Source: Clostridium rhizosphaerae
GTDB taxonomy: Bacteria > Bacillota > Clostridia > Clostridiales > Clostridiaceae
DNA: 64,000 bases
Assembly (NCBI RefSeq): GCF_016765585.1
Contig: NZ_JAESWC010000002.1
Span: 1,445,945-1,509,944 of the forward strand
Direction: 5' to 3'
The position numbers and the translations under genes were made by a program. The notes below the pieces were generated by a model that ran no database searches, had not been told where the DNA came from, and was given only the letters and a program-made list of their open reading frames with translations. The first letter of the stretch is position 1. The number at the start of each line of letters is the position of its first letter. Below, piece after piece: positions 24,936 through 33,408 of this stretch.

Positions 24936-26600
24936 ATGTACAAAAATAGTATTATCGTAAATATAACCTATGGAATTCACACAAGAATTGCGGCAATGAT
25001 AGTTAACAAAGCTTCCGAGCTTAAGGCAAAATATAATATAAATTTATATATTCGGAAATTAGAAAACAAAGAACCCATTGCTATAAGCATGCTTGCACTT
25101 ATATCCCTAAAAATTAAACAAAATGAAATTATTGAAATTTCCTGCTATGAGGATAGTCTTCAGGGCAGAAATGCTGTGCTTGAACTTTGTAATTTTATCA
25201 CGACTCAAATTGAACCTAATAATTCTTTTATGTCAAATATAGATGAGTTTATTGAAGAAAATACAATTGCTAATGAACAGATTTTGGAGAGCCTTCCTTT
25301 AGGTATAATAGTTATTGATGTAAATTCTAATATAACCTCTGCTAATGAGTATGCACTAAGATTGCTAGATAAGGCATCTAAGGAGGTTGTAGGGCGAAAT
25401 ATTAAAAATATTATCCCAGCCTCTAAGCTGCCTGAGGTTCTTAAGACTAAAGATTCAATCTCAGGTGAATTTTTAAATATTAACGAAAATATAGTTATTG
25501 CAAATAGAGCACCTATATTTTCAAATGATAAGCTTATAGGTGCTATTGGTGCGTTTCAAGATATATCTGAACTTGCTAAAAAATTGGAACATTACCAGGA
25601 AGAAATTAATTATTACAGAGAAGAACTTCAGAAGCATACTAGACTAAATGGTTCTTTTACTGACATAATAGGCTCCAGCGGCAGTTTAAAAGATGCTCTT
25701 TTAATCGCAGCTAAAGCCGCTAAGTCAACCTCAACAGTTCTGGTAAGGGGAGAAAGCGGCACTGGGAAAGAACTGATTGCTAAAGCAATACACAATCATA
25801 GCACAAGAAAAGATAAGCCTTTTATAAAAGTAAATTGCGCAGCTATTCCAGAAAACTTACTTGAAAGTGAACTTTTTGGCTTTGAAAAAGGTTCTTTTAC
25901 TGGTGCGGTTAAAAGTAAGCCTGGAAAGTTCAAATTAGCAGACGGCGGAACTATCTTCCTTGATGAAATAGGTGATTTACCAAAGCAAATGCAAGTTAAA
26001 CTGTTGCGGGTGATTCAAGAAAAAGAGTTTGAAAGCATAGGAGGAATTGAGACACAAAAAGTAGATGTAAGAGTTATTGCAGCTACTAATAGAAACCTTG
26101 AAGAAATGATGAAAACTGGCGAGTTTAGAGAAGACTTATATTATCGTCTGAATGTAATAACTATAACGCTTCCTCCTTTAAGAGAAAGAAAAGAAGATAT
26201 AAATCTATTAACTGAGTATTTTGTAAAAACTATAAGCAAAAGTCTAAATAAAAGCATAAACAATATAGAATCTGAATGCATAAACTATTTCCAAAAATAC
26301 AATTGGCCAGGCAACATACGTGAATTTCAAAATATTATTGAAAGAGCAATTAATCTCTGTGAAGGCTCAACAATAGCTTCAAAGGACTTGCCCTTTTATA
26401 TAACAAATTCTTCTCAAACTGATGAAAGACTTATTAATCTAAGAAATGGAGAACTTCTTCCTATTGAAGAATATGAAAAAGAACTTATAACCTTAGCAAT
26501 GCAAAAATATAAAAGCTATAATAAGGCAGGAAAAGCCCTAGGTTTAACTCATAGAACTGTTTCATTAAAGTGTGAGAAATATAATATAAAAGTTGAATAA
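24936..26600 (+). CDS. Sigma-54-dependent activator with N-terminal HPr-like domain (HPr-PAS-AAA+-HTH)
   Basis: The 554-residue protein has four parts. Residues 1-90 resemble HPr, with GIHTRIAA placing His15 and Arg17 as in HPr and Ser51 near the position of HPr Ser46. Residues about 115-205 are a PAS domain (LPLGIIVIDVNSNITSANEY). Residues about 235-460 are an AAA+ domain with Walker A GESGTGKE, the sigma-54 contact loop GSFTGA (usually GAFTGA), and Walker B GGTIFLDEIGD. The C-terminus is a Fis/TyrR-like helix-turn-helix (SYNKAGKALGLTHRTVSLKC). The ATG at 24936 has CAGGAG upstream. It is divergent from ptsI, whose sigma-54 promoter it probably activates, and enzyme I may phosphorylate His15. 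Confidence 0.9.
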   Translation: MYKNSIIVNITYGIHTRIAAMIVNKASELKAKYNINLYIRKLENKEPIAISMLALISLKIKQNEIIEISCYEDSLQGRNAVLELCNFITTQIEPNNSFMSNIDEFIEENTIANEQILESLPLGIIVIDVNSNITSANEYALRLLDKASKEVVGRNIKNIIPASKLPEVLKTKDSISGEFLNINENIVIANRAPIFSNDKLIGAIGAFQDISELAKKLEHYQEEINYYREELQKHTRLNGSFTDIIGSSGSLKDALLIAAKAAKSTSTVLVRGESGTGKELIAKAIHNHSTRKDKPFIKVNCAAIPENLLESELFGFEKGSFTGAVKSKPGKFKLADGGTIFLDEIGDLPKQMQVKLLRVIQEKEFESIGGIETQKVDVRVIAATNRNLEEMMKTGEFREDLYYRLNVITITLPPLRERKEDINLLTEYFVKTISKSLNKSINNIESECINYFQKYNWPGNIREFQNIIERAINLCEGSTIASKDLPFYITNSSQTDERLINLRNGELLPIEEYEKELITLAMQKYKSYNKAGKALGLTHRTVSLKCEKYNIKVE

Positions 26601-26651
26601 CAAATCTCTAGCTTTCATAAATAACTAATTAAAGCCAGTGAATAAGTAAAT

Positions 26652-26684
26652 GCACTGAACAACATATATTTTGTTTTCAGTGCC
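26652..26684. terminator. Terminator between the activator and the small membrane protein
   Basis: GCACTGAA pairs with TTCAGTGC across a 16-base AT-rich loop, followed by T-rich sequence on the plus strand. It lies between convergent genes and can serve both. Confidence 0.65.
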
Positions 26685-26700
26685 TTTATTTTAATTTGAA

Positions 26701-27084
26701 TTATTGGGCAAGAACCGCTCCTGAATTTGTATTTATCCCTGTAGCTGAAGACTGCGGCGCCTGTATACCCTGTGCTCTCAAAGAAACTTCAATTAATAGT
26801 GCCCAAAACAAAATACTGCTTGAAATTAAAGCTATAGAGGTTCCTATCAATTTTAGATTATTTGCAAAGGTTGTTACTCCTGGAGCAATTTGCTGCTCAT
26901 TAGCCTCTAGGATAGCTGATTTTCTTACTAGATTAGTAGATATTAGTCCTATTACTCCCGCTATAACATAAATTTCATCTTGTTTAGAAATATTAAAATT
27001 ATTAAGTATTGATGATATAAGATTTAATCTGCTGGCTAAAGTTGCTATGTCTGAAGATTTCACTGTTTGTACGTTCGCCTCCAA
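26701..27084 (-). CDS. Small membrane protein of unknown function
   Basis: I do not recognise the family. The 127-residue product has hydrophobic stretches near residues 39-51 (IYVIAGVIGLIST) and 80-103 (LIGTSIALISSSILFWALLIE), an Asn/Leu-rich N-terminal segment (LASRLNLISSILNNFNISK), and a Ser/Gly/Gln-rich tail. The start chosen is TTG at 27084, with AAAGGGGGTG upstream; a GTG nine bases earlier would overlap that site. It follows the TPR gene by 79 bases on the same strand, so the two may act together. Confidence 0.6.
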   Translation of the reverse strand: MEANVQTVKSSDIATLASRLNLISSILNNFNISKQDEIYVIAGVIGLISTNLVRKSAILEANEQQIAPGVTTFANNLKLIGTSIALISSSILFWALLIEVSLRAQGIQAPQSSATGINTNSGAVLAQ

Positions 27085-27163
27085 GAAATCCACCCCCTTT
27101 ATTCATTATATGTGTAATGCTTTTAAGAGGGTACTGCTATTAATTTTAAAATAGCATAAATAT

Positions 27164-27889
27164 TTATTTGATTAGTTCTTGAAACTCTTTGCTATTTTTA
27201 ACATTATTAAAATCCACTTCATCCCTTGCAACATCTTTTACAGCAGCATCCATTTCAATGGCTGTTTTTAAATTCTTAACTGTATTTGGTACATCTCCTC
27301 TTCTGCCATAAATACTAGCCTTTCCATAGTAGCTCCACACAAAATTTTCAACTTCTAAAGCCTTATCATACCACTTTAAAGCATCATCATACTTTGCATA
27401 AAGTTCAAAAGCAAGAGCCTTGTTAAATCTGGCATACCCATATTCAGGCTTTATTTCCAAAGCCTTATCTATATTATTCATTCCTTCTAAATACTTTTTA
27501 TTATAGCACTGAGCAATTCCCTTTACGTTGTAGGCTTTATAAAATTTATCATCTTCGTTTATTACCTCATCTTCTAGTTTAATAGCATCACCATAATTTT
27601 TGTTTTGGAAAGCCTCATAACCATTTTGATATTTGTCCTCTAGAGCTTTTTGCTTTTCCATTTTTAAGGCTTCCTCCTGTTTCTTTTTCTCTTCTTCTAC
27701 CTTCTCTTTTGAGTTGCTCTCGCTTGGCTTAATTACCCCATTTGCTGATGACTGGCTTCCTTCATCGAATTTATAGTTTTTTATATTCTGTCTGTTATTT
27801 ATAGCAGTATTTATTATTAAAGCTACAGCAGCAACAGCAGCAATTAAAAATATAATAATCTTGGTTTTTAAAGAGTATTTATTAAACAT
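27164..27889 (-). CDS. TPR-repeat protein with N-terminal membrane anchor
   Basis: The 241-residue protein has one membrane helix at about residues 10-29 (IIIFLIAAVAAVALIINTA), a charged Glu/Lys coiled-coil linker (SKEKVEEEKKKQEEALKME), and three or four TPR units (GYEAFQNKNYGDAIKLEDE, AYNVKGIAQCYNKKYLEGM, YARFNKALAFELYAKYDDAL). It should face outward and bind other proteins. It is upstream of the small membrane protein in the same direction and divergent from glgP. No specific function is known. Confidence 0.75.
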   Translation of the reverse strand: MFNKYSLKTKIIIFLIAAVAAVALIINTAINNRQNIKNYKFDEGSQSSANGVIKPSESNSKEKVEEEKKKQEEALKMEKQKALEDKYQNGYEAFQNKNYGDAIKLEDEVINEDDKFYKAYNVKGIAQCYNKKYLEGMNNIDKALEIKPEYGYARFNKALAFELYAKYDDALKWYDKALEVENFVWSYYGKASIYGRRGDVPNTVKNLKTAIEMDAAVKDVARDEVDFNNVKNSKEFQELIK

Positions 27890-28053
27890 ATTTATCCCCC
27901 TTATAAAATATTATTTCTATTTTTGTTTGACGTTTTTATTATACTAAATTTAGTCCAATACTGTATAGAATAAAAAAATGAAGCCATAGCCTTTTACATT
28001 TTTTTATTTGTTGTCTATATTCTACAACATGATTAAAATTTTTAAAAATCTTA

Positions 28054-28068
28054 ATGCAATCGCTTGCA
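28054..28068 (+). promoter_or_regulatory. cre-like operator (CcpA/LacI family)
   Basis: ATGCAATCGCTTGCA fits the catabolite-responsive element WTGNAANCGNWNNCW at every defined position and overlaps the -35 box of the glgP promoter. Binding there would repress, as expected for carbon catabolite control of glycogen breakdown. Confidence 0.65.
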
Positions 28069-28092
28069 CAAATACTTTTTTTCGTGTATAAT
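28064..28092 (+). promoter_or_regulatory. SigA-type promoter of glgP
   Basis: TTGCAC (28064-28069) and TATAAT (28087-28092) are separated by 17 bases. The glgP start is about 50 bases downstream of the expected transcript start. Confidence 0.8.
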
Positions 28093-28149
28093 TTCCTTAG
28101 AAGTAAATACTAATATTGCTAAAAATTTATTTAATATAAGGAGGATACT

Positions 28150-29763
28150 ATGGATAATAAAACTCTTCCTAGAGTTGCCTATTTCTGTATGGAATATGGA
28201 CTACAATCTGATTTTAAAATGTATGCAGGAGGACTTGGGATTCTTGCTGGAGACCACCTAAAGGGAGCTAAAGATTTGAACTTACCTTTAGTAGCTATAG
28301 GACTTAAATGGAAACAAGGCTACGGAGATCAAGTAATTGGTACTGACGGAAAGCCATATGATGCTTATAAAAATTATGAATATGATTTCTTAGAAGATAC
28401 TGGAGTTAAAGTAACAGTTAAAGTAAGAAACATAGATGTAGTATGCAAGGTTTGGAAAACTGAAAAGTTTGGAAATAACCCACTATATCTTTTGGACACA
28501 GACATTCCTGAAAACGGAGAAAGATGGATAACTGGACAGCTTTATGGCTGGTTCGGTGAAGAAAGAATAGCACAAGAAATAGTACTTGGTATTGGTGGAG
28601 TTAAGGCACTTAGAGCTCTTGAAATACCAGTTGATGTATATCACTTTAATGAAGGTCATGCAGATTTAGCTGCAATTGAGCTTATTAGAGAAAAGATGTG
28701 TTCCGGAATGAGCTTTGAAGAAGCTTGGAAAGCAACAAGAGAAGAGGTCGTATTTACAACACACACTCCAATAGTTCAAGGAAATGAATCTCATCCAATT
28801 GATAAGCTTGAATTTATGGGAGCCTTCAATGGATTAACTAAGGATCAAATGGTTAGACTTGGTGGAGATCCATTTAATATGACTGTGGCAGGTCTTAGAC
28901 TTTCCAGAAAAGCTAATGCTGTTGCTCAGCTTCATGCTGAAACTGCTAACAAGATGTGGAAAGAAGTAGCTGGTCGTTCACAGATTATAGGAATAACCAA
29001 TGCTATACATACCCCAACTTGGGTAGATAAAAGAATAACAAAAGCTTATGAAGAAAATGGAAATCTTTGGGCTTCTCACATGGAAGTAAAAAAAGAACTT
29101 GTATCCTTTGTAAAAGAAAGAACAGGAATACAGCTTGATGCTGACAAGCTCCTTATTGGTTTTTCAAGAAGAGCAGCGCCTTATAAGAGAAGCGACCTTA
29201 TCTTCAGCAAACCAGAAGTTATCGAGCCATATTTAAGAGATGGAAAAGTTCAAATCGTATTCTCAGGAAAAGCTCATCCACTTGATGATACTGGAAAAGC
29301 AATAGTAGCTAACTTAGTTGCTATGATGAAGAAGTATCCAAATGCTGTAGTATTCATTGAAAACTATGATATGACTATAGGTAGAATGTTAACTAGAGGT
29401 TCTGATATTTGGCTAAATAATCCTATAAGACCACTAGAAGCTTCAGGTACTTCAGGAATGAAGGCTGCTATGAATGGTGTTCTTAACTGCTCTATACTTG
29501 ATGGATGGTGGCCAGAAGCCTGCATCGATGGAGTTAACGGATGGCAGTTTGGTGATGGAGTTTCAGAAGGTGAAGTTCCAGATATTAATGAACATGATAG
29601 AGAAGCTTTATATGACACACTTCTTAATAGAGTTGTTCCTACTTACTATGAAAATAGAACTAAATGGGTAGAGATGATGAGAGAAAGCATCAGAACAACT
29701 AGAGATGAATTTGCAACAAAGAGAATGCTTGAACAATATTACAACGAGCTTTATACAAAATAA
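28150..29763 (+). CDS. glgP: Alpha-glucan (glycogen/maltodextrin) phosphorylase, short form
   Basis: GlgP releases glucose-1-phosphate from alpha-1,4-glucan with phosphate and pyridoxal phosphate. The 537 residues match the short GT35 form of clostridia and Thermotogales, not the ~800-residue enzyme. The family pattern MEYGLQSDFKMYAGGLGILAGD is at the N-terminus, and the cofactor lysine is in RPLEASGTSGMKAAMNG near residue 435. AAGGAGG precedes the ATG at 28150; a longer shifted frame upstream is a shadow. It is monocistronic with a cre site on its promoter, so likely repressed on good sugars. Confidence 0.93.
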   Translation: MDNKTLPRVAYFCMEYGLQSDFKMYAGGLGILAGDHLKGAKDLNLPLVAIGLKWKQGYGDQVIGTDGKPYDAYKNYEYDFLEDTGVKVTVKVRNIDVVCKVWKTEKFGNNPLYLLDTDIPENGERWITGQLYGWFGEERIAQEIVLGIGGVKALRALEIPVDVYHFNEGHADLAAIELIREKMCSGMSFEEAWKATREEVVFTTHTPIVQGNESHPIDKLEFMGAFNGLTKDQMVRLGGDPFNMTVAGLRLSRKANAVAQLHAETANKMWKEVAGRSQIIGITNAIHTPTWVDKRITKAYEENGNLWASHMEVKKELVSFVKERTGIQLDADKLLIGFSRRAAPYKRSDLIFSKPEVIEPYLRDGKVQIVFSGKAHPLDDTGKAIVANLVAMMKKYPNAVVFIENYDMTIGRMLTRGSDIWLNNPIRPLEASGTSGMKAAMNGVLNCSILDGWWPEACIDGVNGWQFGDGVSEGEVPDINEHDREALYDTLLNRVVPTYYENRTKWVEMMRESIRTTRDEFATKRMLEQYYNELYTK

Positions 29764-29821
29764 TTAATAAATATTGCTAGTTTCTTTTTAAATATATTAT
29801 ACAATTTGGCTTCGCCAACTA

Positions 29822-29884
29822 GGTATCCTAATCTTGCTCGTTCTACTCGCAGGATACCCGTAAAAGTCCATTTAGGACTTTTAC
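29822..29884. repeat. Dispersed two-hairpin repeat, copy C
   Basis: First stem GGTATCCT / AGGATACC (29822-29829, 29851-29858), apical loop with GCTCGTTCTACTCGC, then GTAAAAGTCC-N5-GGACTTTTAC (29860-29884). The paired change TA to AA / TT keeps the second stem. It lies between the convergent glgP and citG genes. An extra small hairpin TTGGCTTCGCCAA precedes it (29806-29818). Confidence 0.85.
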
Positions 29885-29894
29885 CTTTACAGTG

Positions 29895-29921
29895 AAAGGC
29901 ACGGATTTACTCCGTGCCTTT
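29895..29921. terminator. Bidirectional terminator between glgP and citG
   Basis: Arms AAAGGCACGGA (29895-29905) and TCCGTGCCTTT (29911-29921) with loop TTTAC are followed by T-rich sequence. The citG stop codon at 29907 lies inside. Confidence 0.85.
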
Positions 29922-30788
29922 TTCTGCAAAATAACTTTCTGCTAAACTCAGAAAAACAGTAAGTCCAAGCAGATCCGCACTTCCCCCCGGACTTATATTT
30001 CTTCTTTTAAATTCTTTATCCATTTCATAAACAGCATCTACTCCAAAATCTGTTTTCATTCCTCCTAAGGCTGTTACGAATTTAGCCTTAGCCTGAACTT
30101 CTTTAAGCACGTCTATGGAGTGCCTGTGAAGTATTGTTGTATCTTCGCAAAACTGCATTATCCCAATTAGAGTATGTATTAGTCTATCATTTATATAAAG
30201 TTCTTTGGTTTTATTATAAAAGTCTATAGCAAAATCAAAGACTATAGGAAGACCTTTCTCTACTTCTCCTCTAACTCCTGAAATTCCATGCTGTTTAAAT
30301 AATTTTTCACCGTGTGATAACTTGTCATCAGGAAAACCTTTTTTAGTTTCTAATTCTCTTTGTGTCATTCCTTCAGTCATATCCATTATTATTTGCCTTA
30401 CTGCTTTAAAATCCTTGTTATCGTATAAAGCCTTAGATACAGCTGCACAAGCTATTCCCATCAAAAACAACATTCCTTTATGAGTATTTATCCCACCCGT
30501 TGCTTTAAACATTTCATTTTCACCAATAATACCAATCTGTCGAATAGCTTTAAAAATTTCTTTAGGTGCATCATTGGTTAGTCCTGCCTCACAGCAGAGA
30601 ATTAATGGCTTGATGAGTGAAACAGTACTATCAAGAAACATAAAATACTCCATGTCCTTATGAGCCCCATCTGACACTGGAGAAACTAGACCAGGAGAAG
30701 GAAAACAGGCTGCTTCATAAGAAATAGCCTGTATAGCAAAACTACTGATTTTAAAAGCAATATCCGATATTTTATAAGCTTTATTCAT
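29907..30788 (-). CDS. citG: Triphosphoribosyl-dephospho-CoA synthase
   Basis: CitG makes 2'-(5''-triphosphoribosyl)-3'-dephospho-CoA, the precursor of the prosthetic group of citrate and citramalate lyases. The 293 residues carry the family patterns EAACFPSPGLVSPVSDGAHK, GGINTHKGMLFLMGIACAA and GISGVRGEVEKGLP. GGAG lies before the ATG. It is last in the operon, after citC, and supports the carrier protein CitD. No citX homologue is seen; in citrate-lyase operons the transferase CitX is often fused or separate, so it must be elsewhere or replaced. Confidence 0.9.
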   Translation of the reverse strand: MNKAYKISDIAFKISSFAIQAISYEAACFPSPGLVSPVSDGAHKDMEYFMFLDSTVSLIKPLILCCEAGLTNDAPKEIFKAIRQIGIIGENEMFKATGGINTHKGMLFLMGIACAAVSKALYDNKDFKAVRQIIMDMTEGMTQRELETKKGFPDDKLSHGEKLFKQHGISGVRGEVEKGLPIVFDFAIDFYNKTKELYINDRLIHTLIGIMQFCEDTTILHRHSIDVLKEVQAKAKFVTALGGMKTDFGVDAVYEMDKEFKRRNISPGGSADLLGLTVFLSLAESYFAEKGTE

Positions 30789-30814
30789 AAAGAATCTCCG
30801 TATATAAATTTAAA

Positions 30815-31855
30815 TTAATGTGGTGTATTGTTGGATTTAATTTTTTCAATTATCTCTTTGGCACCATCTGAATTTAAAAAATCCCAAGTTACATCTGGTA
30901 CTATATCTTTCAATTCATGCATCCTATTCTGTCTTATATAATCTCTTACTTCAGAAGCACTTATAGCATGCTCTTTATATATTTTACGTTGAATTACACG
31001 CAGCTCTATTCCATTGCTACTTAGTGTTTCTCCTAAAGCTTCATTATATGCATTGGTTACCCTGCAATAAGGTTCTGTGCCAACATATCTTCTTTTTATA
31101 TTAAGTTTTTTACAAAAATATTCTGCAAAAATACCCGCGTCAAGTTCTGTGTATGCTCTTAGTTTTTCTCCCTCTTCTCTTAGAAAATAAGAAGGAAAGG
31201 TGGCAGAAGAAATTATATATTCCCCACCAGGTATAACTTTAACGTTTTTTAGATGAGCTGTTCCCTCTTTTACTAATTTGTATCTTATATCAAAAGGAAA
31301 TAAGGATTTATTTTCTTCTACTATAAAGACTAAAACTTCCTTATTTTCCTCTGATGCTTTTTCAATCAGATATTTATGTCCAAGAGTAAAAGGGTTGCAG
31401 TTCATGACAAGAGCTGCCTTTTTATTAGTACTTATATCGTATTTTTTAATCACTTTTTCAATATAAGTATTAATATTATACATTCCACTTTCAAGCAGCG
31501 CTACATCTTTAACCTTATACAAAGTCTTAAATCCTAGTGATGAAAAAATTGATATATTTTTAGGCTTTGTAAAAATAAAACTATGGTATATTCCTTCTTC
31601 AAATAACCTGTCTATTAAACTTGTTATTAAAGTGGATGTTATTCCCTCTCCTCTTAAAGCTTCGTCTACCGCAAAGCATTTAAGTATATTTTTAGCTTTA
31701 GAACAGGTTGCTTTAATCTCACCTTGTTCTTTTATAACTAAGGAATAATCTATATCATTATCTAAACCTAAATCAAATTTATTTAAGAATTTTTCTAATT
31801 CAGATTTATCTTCTTTAGAATTTAAGTTTAATCTCTGGACTTCTAATCCATACAT
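30815..31855 (-). CDS. citC: [Citrate/citramalate lyase] ligase
   Basis: CitC acetylates the thiol of the carrier-protein prosthetic group with acetate and ATP, activating the lyase. The 346 residues show an N-terminal GNAT-like domain (LRGEGITSTLITSLIDRLFE) and a C-terminal nucleotidyl-transferase domain with AALVMNCNPFTLGHKYLIEKA (HIGH-like GHKY) and ISASEVRDYIRQ. It follows citF by 11 bases and precedes citG by 26, so it is in the operon. Confidence 0.93.
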   Translation of the reverse strand: MYGLEVQRLNLNSKEDKSELEKFLNKFDLGLDNDIDYSLVIKEQGEIKATCSKAKNILKCFAVDEALRGEGITSTLITSLIDRLFEEGIYHSFIFTKPKNISIFSSLGFKTLYKVKDVALLESGMYNINTYIEKVIKKYDISTNKKAALVMNCNPFTLGHKYLIEKASEENKEVLVFIVEENKSLFPFDIRYKLVKEGTAHLKNVKVIPGGEYIISSATFPSYFLREEGEKLRAYTELDAGIFAEYFCKKLNIKRRYVGTEPYCRVTNAYNEALGETLSSNGIELRVIQRKIYKEHAISASEVRDYIRQNRMHELKDIVPDVTWDFLNSDGAKEIIEKIKSNNTPH

Positions 31856-31866
31856 TTTACTCTCTC

Positions 31867-33408
31867 CTAATCAATTACCTTTCTAACAACATCAATAACT
31901 GTTCCATCCCTGTACTCAACTACGGCAACTATGTCTTCAGATAATTTTATATTATTAGGTTTCCCTGTAATTTTTTCTGCTAAATCCTTTAGTTCTTTAA
32001 TAGTCATAACAGGCAAATTAGTTTCCTTAAGCTTTTCAATTAAGTCAGTTCTCTTAGGATTAACTGCTATGCCTCTTTCAGTAACTAAAACATCTATGCT
32101 TTCACCTGGTGTAGTTACTGTAGTAACATTTTCTTTAATTATTGGAAGCCTTGCCTTTACAAGGTTGGTTACTACAATAGCAAGCTTAGAGCCTGCAGCA
32201 GTATCGCTGTGTCCTCCAGAACCTCCCATTATCTTTCCATCAGAGCCTGTTGTTACATTTACATTAAAGTCTAAATCTATTTCAGTTGCTCCTAATATCA
32301 TAACGTCCAGATTATTTACAACTGCACCTTTGTTATGAGGATTTGCATACATGGAAGCTGACATTGCTTGATGCTTAGGATTCTCTCTATAGGATTCAAC
32401 AGCTTTTAAATCAAAGCATTGTACGTCCAGCAAAGAATTAAACAGACCTTCTTCAAGCATTTCTACAATGTATCCTGTTGTTCCGCCTGCAGCGAAGCTT
32501 CCAACAACGCCTTCCTTCTTCATAATTTCCTTAAGCTCGGCTGCTACTGCAAGGGCGGTTCCACCTGCGCCAGTCTGAAAAGACAAACCATTCTTCACTA
32601 TGCCTGAGGCTTTCATAACTTCTGCAGCCATTTTAGCAATTTTAAGTCCTACAGGATCCTTTGTTATTTTAGTAGTTCCTGAAACTATTCCTGCTGGGTT
32701 TCCGATAGAATCTACTTTAACAACATAATCAACATATATTTGACTTATTTCAATTGGGCATGCTGGATACTGAACTAAATTATCAGTTATTGCTACAACT
32801 TTATCAGCATATTCTGCATCTGATACTGCATATCCTAATGCACCACAGGCAGATTTTCCTGTTACTCCATTTATATTTCCATAGGTATCTGCTGTTGGAG
32901 CTGCGATAAATGCTGCATCAATGTGTAAATCGCCGCTTTCTATAGCTCTAGGTCTTCCACCATGTGTTTGCATGACAGCACAGTTCTTAAGATATCCTCT
33001 TGATACTGCTTCTGCTACAGGGCCAGACATGTAGTTAGCATATATTCCTGTTATTGTACCATTCTTTATAAGTTCCACCATAGGCGCATGTACAGGGAAT
33101 ATAGAACTTGCTGCTATTGTAAGGTCTTTTATGCCTTTCTTATGTATAACCTCAAGAACCATATTTAAAACGTAATCGCCATTTCTTAAATGATGGTGAA
33201 AAGATATTGTCATTCCATCCTTTAGTCCTATCTTTTCTATGGCTTCTTCAATACTTTCCAATACCTTGTTATCAAAAGGAGTAACAGTTGTAACTTTAAC
33301 AGCCTTTTTTTCCTTTATCCCCATGTTTGAAAAAGCGCCTTCAAAAGGATTAACTGATCCATATCCATTTATATATTCCGGAATTTCTCTTCCTAATACG
33401 TTTTTCAT
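31867..33408 (-). CDS. citF: Citramalate lyase alpha subunit (acyl-carrier transferase; CitF family)
   Basis: The alpha subunit moves the acyl group between acetyl and citramalyl forms on the carrier protein. The 513 residues match CitF: MKNVLGREIPEYINGYGS at the N-terminus, SFHHHLRNGDYVLNMV, GKSACGALGYA, and GSGGHSDTAAGSKL near residue 400. It overlaps the last base of citE. In this operon, with mutase, ammonia-lyase and mesaconase genes, the substrate is (S)-citramalate rather than citrate; sequence alone does not separate the two. Confidence 0.92.
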   Translation of the reverse strand: MKNVLGREIPEYINGYGSVNPFEGAFSNMGIKEKKAVKVTTVTPFDNKVLESIEEAIEKIGLKDGMTISFHHHLRNGDYVLNMVLEVIHKKGIKDLTIAASSIFPVHAPMVELIKNGTITGIYANYMSGPVAEAVSRGYLKNCAVMQTHGGRPRAIESGDLHIDAAFIAAPTADTYGNINGVTGKSACGALGYAVSDAEYADKVVAITDNLVQYPACPIEISQIYVDYVVKVDSIGNPAGIVSGTTKITKDPVGLKIAKMAAEVMKASGIVKNGLSFQTGAGGTALAVAAELKEIMKKEGVVGSFAAGGTTGYIVEMLEEGLFNSLLDVQCFDLKAVESYRENPKHQAMSASMYANPHNKGAVVNNLDVMILGATEIDLDFNVNVTTGSDGKIMGGSGGHSDTAAGSKLAIVVTNLVKARLPIIKENVTTVTTPGESIDVLVTERGIAVNPKRTDLIEKLKETNLPVMTIKELKDLAEKITGKPNNIKLSEDIVAVVEYRDGTVIDVVRKVID

